A stretch of 64,000 bases of DNA from Papiliotrema nemorosa (taxonomy: Eukaryota > Basidiomycota > Tremellomycetes > Tremellales > Rhynchogastremaceae). The notes under the pieces were generated by a model. It was not told where the DNA came from, searched no databases, and saw only the letters and a program-made list of their open reading frames with translations. Below are positions 32,613 to 44,430 of the stretch, piece after piece. The position numbers and the translations under genes are program-made. The first letter of the stretch is position 1. The number at the start of each line of letters is the position of its first letter. The DNA lies in NCBI GenBank assembly GCA_032158125.1, contig JASKOT010000024.1, positions 124,001-188,000 on the forward strand. The letters run 5' to 3'.

Positions 32613-35600
32613 TCAGCGATCGTCAGACTGTGAAAGAGAGAAGATATAGACGAACCCGGCAGACTGTCGTCCCTTCATGAGTAACAAATCGGCAATTTCC
32701 CTGTCAATCAGCCTCACGTTACACACAGCAGAAAGGGGCGAAAACACACATATACAGTGCCCTCCTCGATTCCCTGAGATCCCCGACTTCCTTCAACAAC
32801 ACTCGCACCTCGCCCTAATGATCAGCTTCTTGCACATTGGGATATGAAATAGCTCACCGAAAGTGCCTTCGAGAAATCATCCAAATATCCAGCCAAGTTG
32901 AAGCCGACTTGTTCCCTCGCTGCAGTCTGTGCTGCTTTCTGCGTCAGACCATGTTGATTCGAGTTTTGCTCCATGATCTCCGCCGCGAGTTTGCGCAAGA
33001 ACTGAGCTTGTCCATCGCCTTGGTTTCTGCTTGTTAGTGCTCATTCACCAAAAGAGCATCCGTCGCTCACTTGAGAGCATCAAGAATAGCTTGAGTACCA
33101 GGCTTCTTGTCATCGGCTGCTTTGGCCTTCTTCGTCTCGTCACTGCTGGCCAAGAGCTTGTCAAGCGCTTCCGTGATCTTCTTATCTCGAACAGTCTTCT
33201 CCGTTCGTCGCTTGTCAGAAGCCTTTGTCCGCTCGTCATTGACTGTCTTTGACGCTTTGCCCTCGTTGGCCATGGCATCCTACCGGTCAGCATGAACAGC
33301 ACGTCTTCGAAACCAGACTCACGAGAGCTTTCTGAAGATTGGCAAGGGCATCGACTTGTTGTTGATGCCGATCGGCTTGAAGTTTCGCTTTTTCTTCCTC
33401 GGCCTTATGGATCCGCTCCTTCTCGGCAGCCTCGGCAGCTGTCATCAGCGATGATCCATTGAAAAGCACTATCACTCACCGGCGACTTCCGCAGCAGCCT
33501 TCTGCTTAGCTGAAACTATCAGTCCTACTTCGTTCCCAATCTGACTACTCACCAGCAAGCTTCCTCGCATCGTCCATTGCCATCTCTTCCGGGGAAACCC
33601 CAGATGGACCTGCCTTCCCACCCTTGACCAACTTGTTGGGCGCTGGCTTCTCACTAGCTTCCACCACGACCGTCTCGCCTCCCGGAGGAAGTGGTATGTC
33701 TGCTGCCACAACGGGCGGTGGTGATGCAGCCTTCTTCTTCCCCTTGTCATGTCCAGCAGCAGCTTGAGCTCGATCCATCGCGCTTGGGCCTGCCAGACCA
33801 TCTTGATGTGCGCAAGGATAGATGAGTCGACCAGAAGCATCCCGCGGTGCCGTAGGACAACACATCATACAATGTCCCTTGCCCATCTCCGACTCTGCGG
33901 GAATGTGAGTTTGGCTAGATGCGCCAATATCGGCTGAGTTGTCAACCTTCTCCTTTTGCTTGTCCTTCTTGGAGAGAGTAGCTGGAGATGCCGATGGCAT
34001 CGATACAGCTGCAGGACCCGGCAGAGCAGCTGAGGTGGTCGCAGGCGCGGGACCGCGTCGAATGTAGGCCTTTGTGCCATCTGGCAAGAGGATCTCGTGG
34101 AGGATCGGTATCTCTGCCTGTTTTGCGGGAGGTATAGGCACCGCAGCACCCGGCGCAGCAGGAGACGCGCCGAGACCACCAGGAGCGACAGAGCCAGGTC
34201 GAGAAGGTGGGACTAACGGCGCAGTCATTCCGTCGCCTAGTACCGTACCTGGTGGAGGCATACCGGGGGTCGTCACCACATCCGGCTTCTTCTTGAGCTT
34301 GTTGGAAGACTTCGGATCGCTCGAAGCAGGTGCTGCGGCAACCTCATGTTCTACCAAGTCTTGTTGAGTAATAGTAGGAATGACTTGAGCTGTATCAGAG
34401 AATCGAGTGCCCTTGCCAGGAGTTGGCAGCTCGTTGGTGATGGGAGGGCCGGCAGGAATGTTGGCAACTGTAGAACCACCAGGAGGAGGCGAAGTCGCAG
34501 TCGTCTTGATCTTTTCCGATCCGCCAGATCCTTTGAGCTTTTCAAGTAGACCAGGTGACTTTCGACCAGATTTATCGTGGTGTGTCTCGACCACCGCGGT
34601 GGGTTTAGGCGTCACAGGGGCTCCAGCGGAACCCGAAGCAGGAATGACTCCGCCTCCTCCGGGCACATCTGGCAAATCCTGGTAAACGGGGCCTCCCGGT
34701 GGTGCACCTCCATTGCCAGCCGGAATATTCGCAGTGGACGAAGGTGGAGCAGCAGCAGATGGGACGTTTGATACAGTTGTCGCCCTACAAATCAGCCACT
34801 TTATGAAACCAAAGGCGGTCGAACTCACTTTGGTGGAGTTTTGCTTGGTGGTCCGACGACATCTTTTCCTGGAATATGAGAATCCCATCTGACTGACTTA
34901 CGACTGCCCTTACTTGGATCTGCAGTCGGTAGAACGGGGACAACGCCGCCTGAGCCGGCAGGAGCTGACGGAACGACCGTCGCCGGGAGTACATTGGAGG
35001 CACCACCCGCTGGCGGCACAGCCAAGGGTGTAGCACCGGCTGCAGGATCGGCAGTAGGAGCAACATTTGGCACGGTCGTAGCAGGGGAAGCTGCAGCTGG
35101 AGTAGTAGGAACGTTCGCCATGGTGGTAGCCGGAGCGTGAGGTTTCGGATGATTGGTATCCCATACTTGTTTCGCCGGTTTGCTGTTTCCAGTAGGTATA
35201 TTTGCCACGGTGCCAGGTGCAGCGGGCGCGTCGCCAACGACAGTACCAGGTGGAGCGGTACCAGCAGCTGTAACAGGCGGGACATTGGCCATGGTAGCTT
35301 CACCAGGCGTGATCGGCCTTGTCTCGGACACGGAATGATGAACGACATCGACGGGTGCGCCGGGTTGTCGAATAACATCCTCGTGGACCGAGACTGTATG
35401 CGGTACGACAGGCTGATCTCCCATAACCATGGCTGAAGGGGGAATGACAGATTCAGGGGCAGCAGGAGCAGTACCAGCAGGATCGGCCACCGTCATGCGC
35501 GTCCCATCGGGAGTGACATAAGTTCGATGAGTGGTATGCGTATGGACAGGTGGTCCGCCGTTGGGTCTCTGTATGATCTGCATCATCAATTGCTTCGCTC

Positions 35601-38600
35601 GTTGTCAGACAGCGACCCACCTCTTCGTGCTCCTCTCGGATCATCTGAGAGCCAGGAGGAACGTCTGGTACCGGGAAAATCGGCGACATATCGCGCGGCG
35701 AGAGGGACAAAGGTTTAGGCATCGACAGAGGTTTACCAGTTCTAGGATTGATTTTGACCCCACCGCCCCCAGACGATGCGACTGAAGGGGGAAGAGCGAT
35801 GTTGGCAGCATCCGGGGCAGTAACCATATCCCGTTCAATGACGTCTTCCGTTTCTTTCTCCTTGTGGTGACCGTCTGGACCGTCGTGGATGACCTCTCGT
35901 TCCTTGATAACCGTCTTTTCCCTCGTGACATCGGTGTTGGGATGTCGAGCGGTTGGCTGGAGGGGAGCCACCGAAAGTACATCCTCTTCATCATGCAGTG
36001 TACCATCCGACTTTCGAGGTTTTGTCCGGGCCATGAGTTCCGCCACTATTGTCAGCTTTGACAGCGCAGTTCAGCCTCACCCTTATCAGCCAACGAAGCC
36101 AGTTTTCGGTCTTGTTCCATATCCTTCACCTTTTCAGGAGGAACAATCTCCTCGTAACCGGTAGGAACCGTAGGTACACCCCGAATACCATCAACAACCC
36201 TGTCTCCGATCATGACCGTTCCATCGGGCATCACCCTTGCCTTGACGTGTTTCTCACTAGGAGGAGCAATGACCGGTTGGACACCTGGAGCAGGAGCACC
36301 TCGAATACCATCGACCACATCTCCGTTGCTGAGTACCACCCGACCGTCAGGCAGAACATGCGCAGCGATATGTTTCGGTTTGAGCTCCTCTCGTAGTCGA
36401 CCAATATCCGCGAGAATACCAGCAAGTTCCGATTGATGTCCTCGTCTAGCATCTTCAATCTGATCCGACATGCCGTGGAGATATCGAGACATTTCATTTT
36501 GCTGGTCACCTTGAGCAGCAGCAATAGTCTGGGTGTTCTCGAGGGTACGTCTGAATGAGTCGTCCTGATCATCAGTCTTGTAGGCTTACAGCAACTCACA
36601 GATTCTCCAGAAGGAGCCAGAGGCGAAGTGTGAATTTGAGGCGTGGGCGCAGCAGTTGTAGCGGGTGTCAGAATCTGTTCGGTTGTTTCAGGTGTAGGCG
36701 TAGTATCAGACGAAGTGGTAGATCCAAGACCATGATCAGGAGCGAGGTGATGTTCAGTACCCAAAGGCGGTCGACCTGTACCCGAGTACACGGGCGCAGA
36801 TCCACCGGGACCATAGTGTGCACCCGCAGGAAGACCATATCCACCCATTGATGCTGGCACACCCGGAGGAGCGAACCCAGGACGACGAAGAGACGGGTTG
36901 ACATTCTGACCGTAAGCGAAGCATGCGACATGGCAGGACCACTCACGGGACCAAGAGGACCACCGAAACCATTGAGACCAGGACGAAGACCGGGCATGAA
37001 TGGGCCCATACCCTGGTATCAGCTGAGACGTCGCCTGTAAAATCGCTACTCACAGGTCCAGGCATACCCATAGGACCAGGGAACATGCCCATAGGCATAC
37101 CCATCGGACCGGGAGGCGGGAAACCGCGTCGGAAGCTTTGCATCAGCACAGCGTCTCCCATGCTGTAACTCACTAAGTAGTAGAGATAGGATCACGAACA
37201 CCGGCAATACGAGGCATAGTAGGACGAGGCATTTCACCAGCACCAGGTGGCATCATTGGTGGCATACCCATTCCTGGAACCATACCAGGACCGAATGGAG
37301 GACGCATTTGAGGACCAGAAGCAGGGAATTGACCAGGAGACCGAACAGGAGTAGGCAAATCGACAGGTTGAGGAGGAGGTAATCGGCGACTGTCACCATG
37401 AGGCACATCGTCCATTGACCATTGGGTCTGCTGATCATCGTCAATAGCTTGATCGTGAGGCATGACATCCGGTCGTTCATCTCGACACTCTTTCATAGGT
37501 GATTGACCGTCAATCGCTGAACGGTTCGAGGGTGATTTGGGCAGAGGAGCGGGAGTTTGAGTGGGCGTAGCTTCATATTCCGATTGGTAATCTTCTTCGG
37601 ACGGGAAAACGGACGATTGACGGGTTTGCGGCGGTGGCGGGTAAGGGAGATCCTCCTCGACTCGAGCTCGGTTTCGGATGAAGTCAGGAACAGCGATTGG
37701 CTTGGGATCGTACAGTTCAGGCGGAGTGTTCGGCGGGAGATTGGCCAATTCAAATTCTGGATCAAAGTCGGCTCCAGGTCGGATCGGTTCCAGAAGGGAG
37801 TCGGGTATAGGGCTCCAGGTTTGGCTATCTCTACCTGAATGAGCGTCAGAGTTTGGTGGTGCGGGCGCTTTCAGACCAGCTTCGTCATCGTATACTCCTC
37901 CAATGTCCTTCGACAAGAATGATCCAGTGACTGTGCTTCCCGAGATCGAAGGCGCTTTCGGATAGACAGGCGGGATGCCTCGGTGGGCGGGGTACCGCGA
38001 AGGCTTCTCAAGATCGTCAATCATACTGTCTGACAAGTGAGATAGAGCTCGTTCCAGCATCCTCTCCATTCGACCTATTCGATCCTGTCCGTTCTGAGTC
38101 AAGTCGTATTGTCTCGGCTCGGACACGGCTTCAGCGAGATCGTTCGTTCTTCCGATAAGAGTACCGAGCAGATTGCGCATATCATCGAATTGACGTTGAA
38201 CCGAATCCGCAGACATGTACGGCGGAGGTGTCACCGGTCGAGCTGTTTCAATGGATGACGTTGAGCTTGTAGGAGAAGGAGGAGGACTATCGCCATCCTT
38301 GCTCGGCAGCGGAGGCGGCCGGTCTCTGACGCCAGGCATGAGTTCGGTGATGAGCTTGGTGTTGCTTTCAATACGGTCCAGCTGCCCCGAGATTTGCGAG
38401 GCTTGACCCGATCGAGCTTGATCTTGACCCATCAGCCAGTTCTGTTATCAGCGCGGGAAATGCAGCTCAACTCACCAGGAGACGCTGCAGATCTGCCGCT
38501 CGGACCGGGATGCTTGAGCCGACGCTCGAAGGGAGACTGGTCGAGGCATCCGACGTACCATGCGAAGATGGTAGAGGAGGCGGAGACGCGGAAGGTACGG

Positions 38601-41600
38601 GGACTCTCTTGATCTTCGAGCTAGGTTTCGACGTATGCGAGCTTGAAGGGTATGATGGAGGCATAGGCGGTTGAGAGGGAGCTGTATCGTACGTTCTTTC
38701 ATCAGCGCTTACTTCGCACGCAAGTGCTCACTCTTGTGTTCCCCTGGCAGTCGTCATATAGGTGCTCTGGGTCGACCACGATGGAGCTGTAGCATAGTTG
38801 GTTTCATGTGCGGTCTGATACACAGTCCCCTCCGTCGCGGTAGCATATGGCTGACCCGACGAGTATGTGCTCCATTCTTGAGCCGTTGCGTAGACGCTCG
38901 GCTGGGCGTGAACAATGGTGACCTGTCGATCACGTCCGAACGCCTCACTTCCCGAAGACGACTGCCTCTCCAGATCAGCAATCAAAGCGAGATCGGATTC
39001 TTCGGAGACGTGTGTTACAGCATCATCCCTGTCGTATGACCGCCAAGAGAGCATCTCGCTAGGCGTGATAGACCTTGAAATGGGAGGCGGTGGCGCGGTC
39101 GAATACTCTGAGATGGATTTTGGCTGAGCAGTCTGGTATACTGAAGTCGACGCCGAATCGTATTGAGTCGTTGGAGCTCGAGCAGTAGCATACGATTTGT
39201 TTTGAGACGCAGCTGTCACCCATATAGTCGTTTCACTCGGCTGTGTCGCAGTACTGTAAACGCTTGGAACCGGTGCATCATGCAACTGATATCGAACCTG
39301 ACTCGAGGCGCGAGAAGAGACTGGACTGGTTGGAGCGAGCGAGGCGGTACCGTACCTCGAATCTCGGGAAGGCACAGGTGGAGGAGCAGTATCATATGTC
39401 GACGTTGACATTCTGGAAGCCCGTTCCTCGGCAGTCTCAAAGGGAGACATGAGACCGCCAGACGTAGTGGAGAAGGCAGACTCTCGAGCAGTATAGTACT
39501 GGCTCGAAGAGCGAGGGGCATCCCGTTCCCTACCTGGGATGGCAGTGGTAGTCGAGCTGCCTGGCGAAGGACCAGTCACAGAGAAAGTTGGTACGGCCGT
39601 ACGTTCAGAAGGACTGAACAAAGGCGCGGTGATAACGGCAGTTGAGGCGGGAGGTGTAGACATGTCCGGATCGGTAGACCACTGTCCCGGAGTACCTTGA
39701 GCAGTCGTCGTAAGAGCAGTATGCATAGAAGCTGCTGATGAAAGTGGCCGAGCGGTAGTCGCCGGCGTCTCCGCTTGAGCAATCTTCATCGACGGCGAAT
39801 TGTGACCTTCTCGTGCAGTACCCATAGGAGTCGATTGGAAGGCTGTCCGTATCGACTGGGCAGAGGAGCGAGCTGTACCAGCTGTTGGAGTGGCATACGT
39901 TGTGGCCGTGGACACGCCCAAAGCTGTTTCGTAGTTCGAGCCTAGGTTAGACATGGCTGTCCCGAAGCTGCCGCTGATTGGCGAGGTATAACCAGGTGGA
40001 GATGCCAGTGGGGGCGGTGAAATACCTCCTGCAAAGGTAAAATCTCTGGACCTTTCCATCGCTCGAGCAGCATCCACAGTGAGTGGCGCAGATTCCAAAG
40101 ACTGCAAACCTCCACTAGCTTCCGACAAGTCGGCTTCCGAAGCCACTCGTCTCAGAGACCTGGTTCTTCCCAGACCACCGGCAGCGAGTCGTCTCGATCC
40201 TCGATTGATGATCGGAGCGGCGAACCCAGCGGAGGTGGTGATGACTTGATCGTCCGAGATGACTCGCGCTGATGAGTTGCCAAGAGACGGGGATTGGAGG
40301 TCGAAAAGAGACTGCTGAGGATCATAATGAGTTGATGCAGAACCATTGGTCGCGGACACCAAGGAGGTGGGCCGCGATCGAGCAGTGGATCGGTTGCTGC
40401 GGTCTGCCTCTCGTCGAAGAGCTTGGTTCCTCTCGAGTACGCCCCAGATAGCACTGACCCATCGTACTGCACGTCAGTCCGACCACTTTGGGCCACTGAC
40501 CCCTGTCTCGAGCGCTTTCACATCCCAGTCTTTCTGTACCATCGTCGTAGACCTGCAAGTCAGCTCATGTTGTGGTACTTCACAAACCAGTTTAAACGGA
40601 TGAAGCATCTCTGCCAATTCAGGGACCCGTCTCGCAGCCACAGCTCCGAGATCATCGTCTGCCATAGGATGAGTGGGACTGTACATGGAAGACACCTCTG
40701 CCGGGTCAGCGTCGGGAAAGGAGGGAAACGCACCGTCACATTCAACCAAGTCAAGCACTACCGTGGCCTGTGGACCGGTAGCCGTGCGCCAAATGAGCTG
40801 CAGACCTTCATTGAACAGCCTGGCATCGGTTTGCACCCATTCAGGCTGCGTTAGAGTCTCGTCGTGTACATTTAGGTACCAGACTGTTCCGATTCGGATA
40901 GGCTGCGGGTCAGTTTTCATATCTTTTGGGCGGCCTAGTGACTCACATCGCCCGTCAAAGTTTTGGCCTCCGATTTGGAGCTCTTGACCGATCTGGACTT
41001 GGCAGCTGAGATACTGGTGCCGCCCCAGCTTGTCTCGCTGCCTTGCTCCTCATGAATATTGCTCTCGGTATTACCATCCAACAATGCCTCGGGCTGCTCA
41101 GGCTCCTTTGACGTTGGAGACACGTCTGGCTCCTCGCCCGTCTCACCCAGCGTGGCTCCTTCTCCTTCATGTCGCTTTCTTCTTCTGATTGAGACATTCC
41201 AACTCCTGTCGCGTCCAAAAAGTCGAGGTGTATCCCCGCCTTTGCCTGCAGAGCCCACTACTCGTTGTGTTGGTGAGCCCGCACGAGCTTTCCAGCTTGC
41301 AATCATTGTCCTCACTTGTGAGAGAGGAGAAGGCGATTTGGGAGGGGTAGTCGGACCCGGTAAAGGTATGTCTGCCGCAGGTGGCCGATAAGCAGAAGGC
41401 GGAAGGGCTGGTGTCGCCGTTGGCGAACTGATTGGCGCTGGTATCGGATCGAAGAGGCTCTGCAAAGGCCTTTGTATTGCAACGAGAGGAGGCGGTGACG
41501 CCGATGGCTCCCGCGAGATAGCTGCGAATGCACTGGTTCGAGATACCGCTGGAGCGAAAGATGGTTGAGGCGGTGGGGCGGACCCTCGCTGCTCAAACAT

Positions 41601-42534
41601 CTTGATCAAATCACTTGCTTTCTTTGGAGATGCTTGAGGCATCGACTGCTTTGTGCTTGGGCCGGAAGTAGGCGAGAGACCTTTGCTTGGACTGCCAGGC
41701 AAGGGAAATCGTCGAGCAATTGAGGTGGATGAGAAACCTGATTTAGGACCGATGGTCCCTGTCGAGCTTCGTATACTAGCCGAGGAGGACAAAGGCTCGG
41801 TGCGCTCCGATAACGCCTCGAGAGGTGAAAGGTCGGCGGCACCGGTACCGAAAGGTCTGGAGTAGAGGAAGGATGGAGCAGGGATTGGGACAGAAGAGGT
41901 AGGAGTCGATGCGGAAGGGCTGTTGAGTGCGAGATTTTGGCTCGCAAGAGCGTCTAGTTGACTGAAGACCCCCTCGTAGGCTGCATCCAGTGTCGTCGTT
42001 GATTGTCCGGTGGTTTGCGGTACGATGTTGGATGCTGTGGAAGGATAGCGAGACACTGGTGTATCAGTGAGGTTGTCTTCGGGTAAAATTGTACGCACAA
42101 GGTGCATCGCGAGGTCCGCCGACTGGTCTAGATGTGAACATTCTTCCGGCGGTGGAAGACGCGTCGCTGAACATCTGGCCGCGATTGGGTGGGGTAGGAA
42201 GAGGACTCAGACTCCTCTCACTAGACAAAGAGGGGCTGGTGGATCTTTTCGGTCGGCTTGGAGAGGGCGAAGTGGTCCTGATCTCTGGGATAGATCCCCC
42301 AGAAGCTTTCTCAGGCGACCCGGGCGCAGTCAAAAACTCCACCTCTTTCTCTTCGTCGCTCGAAGCAGACGATAGAGGCCTTGGGTGTCCAGAAGCATCG
42401 TGCTTTGCAGAAGTCGATTCACCGGCAGGCGGTTCATCAAAGGTCGAGAGTAGCGCGGCAAAATCGGGATGCGGTTCTTCGCTGGAGGGCGACTGCCATC
42501 GACGCGGCGTCGGTGAGAGCGGGGGACTGGGCAT
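32613..42534 (-). CDS. Giant PH-domain protein with several internal repeats (about 3,000 residues)
   Basis: About 20 introns, all checked junctions in phase, join one frame from MPSPPLSPTPRRWQSPSSEE at 42534 to the C-terminus near 32613. Regions in order: a Ser/Pro-rich start with ASDLIKMFEQRG; a PH domain (about 40,930-40,390) from IRIGTVWYLNVHDETLTQPE through ATVVLDLVECDGAF and PFKLVYDDGTERLGCESARD to QWVSAIWGVLER; an aromatic-x-T-A repeat region (about 39,960-38,690); ADLQRLL and coiled-coil text QISGQLDRIESNTKLITELM; Pro/Gly/Met runs; QIEDARRGHQSELAGILADI; paired LPDG/VVDGIRG repeats; N-V/I-P repeats; and a charged helical end (KITEALDKLLASSDETKKAK, QFLRKLAAEIMEQNSNQHG, DLRESRRALYMEIADLLLMK). 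A homolog in other basidiomycetes is likely, but I know no function. PH plus long disorder suggests a membrane-linked scaffold; that is inference. The last ~15 codons are uncertain. Confidence 0.85.
36178..36372 (-). repeat. Two ~30-residue LPDG...VVDGIRG repeats inside the giant protein
   Basis: Two adjacent units read HVLPDGRVVLSNGDVVDGIR and RVMPDGTVMIGDRVVDGIRG, each preceded by Lys-His-x-x-Ala. Shorter related text recurs downstream in the same protein (YVTPDGTRMTV; ILLPDGTKAYI). The pattern suggests short beta-hairpin units. Confidence 0.8.
38690..39960 (-). repeat. Aromatic-x-T-A repeat region of the giant protein
   Basis: More than fifteen copies of Tyr/Phe-x-Thr-Ala or a close variant at uneven spacing of about 8-25 residues: NYETA, STYDTAPP, RYGTAS, VYSTATQ, SYATAR, VYQTAQ, EYSTAP, VYATAQ, PYATAT, VYQTAH, NYATAP, TYDTAP. 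The matrix between copies is Ser/Thr/Pro-rich. One copy spans an intron junction (ERTYDTAP), which also confirms the splice. Confidence 0.8.
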
Positions 42535-43480
42535 GCTTCAAGGTGAGTCAAGGCATGCCCCTTGAGTCTAGGAGCAAGTCAAATAGGGTCCAAGGAGAGC
42601 CGCCGGCGATGTCGAGAGGTGTGAGAGAGACTACAGAATCAGCGAGACTGGAGGAAGAGATATCGTTCTCGTCGTCGTTGAGAGAAGAGTTGTTGACACT
42701 GTTCTACTTAGGGACACGGGTGATAGTAAGCATTGACCCCTGTGGCCGACGCACACAGGATGTCCTCGACGTCGATTGTTTGTTTCGTGTCGGGGATGAG
42801 TGAACCCCGTTTTCGCTCTCATCCCCATCAGTAGATCATCACTCAACCCAGCGCATCAACAGAGAACAACTCCTACCCCACCGGTGAGGAGCAGTGATGA
42901 ACATGAGAAGTCGCCCCTTGAGAACATTGAGAGCACGTGCAAGACGTCTGAAGAGGGATTCGAGTCGATGTATTGAGCTTGCATTGATTATTGAGCTGAG
43001 TTGGGGGAGGAGTGATGCTCCCGGAGATTTCTGATGGATGATCGTTCGTCAGGCACGACCAACTCATCGCGCAAGAGTCGCTCTGAATGACCTTGTATGG
43101 GCGCGCAGATTTCAGACGCCTCTGCCGGAACAGAAAGCATGCCAATGGCCGTGAAGGTGCGAGCCGCAGGAGATGGTGGTAAGCTGAATGTCAACTTGAA
43201 TTATCGAGGTCACTGCGTAAAATGACGCGACTGGCCAAAGATCATCGGGCAGATTTTGACCGGGTGTGTGTCTAGGCATTCTTTACACAATTCTTGCTTC
43301 ATCATGCTCCGGCTGACGAATGGTTGAGAGGATTGAGAGGCATCATGGGATGGCGTGAAAATGCATACAACAGGGCTATACAGAGGACGGCAACCTCGTT
43401 ACTCTTCGCCTAATATCAAACCCACCTCGTCCACGCCCGCCTTCTTCCCGTTCGTTGTCGAGCTAGTATCGTTGAATATG
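42535..43480. other. Gene-free stretch upstream of the giant gene
   Basis: About 950 bases holding the promoter and leader of the giant gene and the 3' end of RSA3. Open frames on both strands look random in composition and lack splice sites. Confidence 0.5.
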
Positions 43481-44180
43481 TCAATTCCTGATGATCAGCT
43501 GCATCTTCACGGGACCTTTGGTCAGGTCAAAAGGGTCGGACTTGCCTGATGCGAGGGAGTCAATGAGCAGTTGAAGCCGATTGGGCCCGAGAGTGGGGTC
43601 CGCCTAGATTGTCAGCCATTACTCAAATAATGCCTACAATCCAGCTTACCGCACGTAGCTTTTCCAGATCATCTCCAAAGCCCTCTACCAATCTCTCCAT
43701 GTACACTCGTCGAAACCTCGACCGCCTGTCGTTGTCCTTCTCCTCAGTGGTTGTGTGCAGAAAGGATGGAATCGTTCGAGGTGGCGGAGACGGTGATAGC
43801 GTCGGTGCCCTGACCCGAGGAGGTTTAGCTCCACCATTGACGAGTTGGGATTTTGATGACCGCTTGACTCCGGTGGGTGTACCGCTCGTCGAGGCTTCCG
43901 AATCACTGTCAGAGTTCGAGTCTTCTGAGTCGCTGGACGAGGAGGCTGACGAAGACGAGGACGAGGATGAAGAAGAAGAGGACGAAGACGAAGCGCTCGA
44001 AGATCCTGATGACGACGAAGAGGATGCAGTTTCGTTGTCAAAGTCTATCCCGGTCGGGTTAGGCGCTTCGTCTTCCGAGCTAGAATCACTGTCCGAAGAA
44101 GCACCTGGGGAGTATGAGATTTGTCTCCTTCTCCTCTTCCTTGCTGGCCTGCTTGCCTTTGCCGCTGATGCTGCTGCCAT
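43481..44180 (-). CDS. RSA3: Ribosome assembly protein Rsa3-like
   Basis: Two exons. The first ~120 residues are basic (AKASRPARKRRRRQISYSP) then a long Ser/Asp/Glu tract with a run of more than 20 Ser. The C-terminal part matches the Rsa3 domain: RRSRFRRVYMERLVEGFGDD, LEKLRA, then across an intron ADPTLGPNRLQLLIDSLASG and DPFDLTKGP. Rsa3 acts in the nucleolus in late pre-60S assembly with the helicase Dbp6. The domain is short and divergent, so the call is by pattern. Product about 215 residues. Confidence 0.75.
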
Positions 44181-44430
44181 GGTGTTGATGGGTCTTTCTA
44201 CCCGAATGTATAGGTTGAGGGATGATATGGATCAGAAATCTTGACCATGTAGCGGTGATCGCCGACTCCTCCGGTCAACTCTCATTATGAACGGAATCAA
44301 AATTTCCAGCGATCTTTCAGCGGCAACAGGTCCACCTTCATCCTATACAAGTCTACCCAGCAATATCAAATCACCTATACATCGTCGTACGAGGCGTTGT
44401 GGAGGTATCTCGAGGTAGTGTCCGCTCGAG

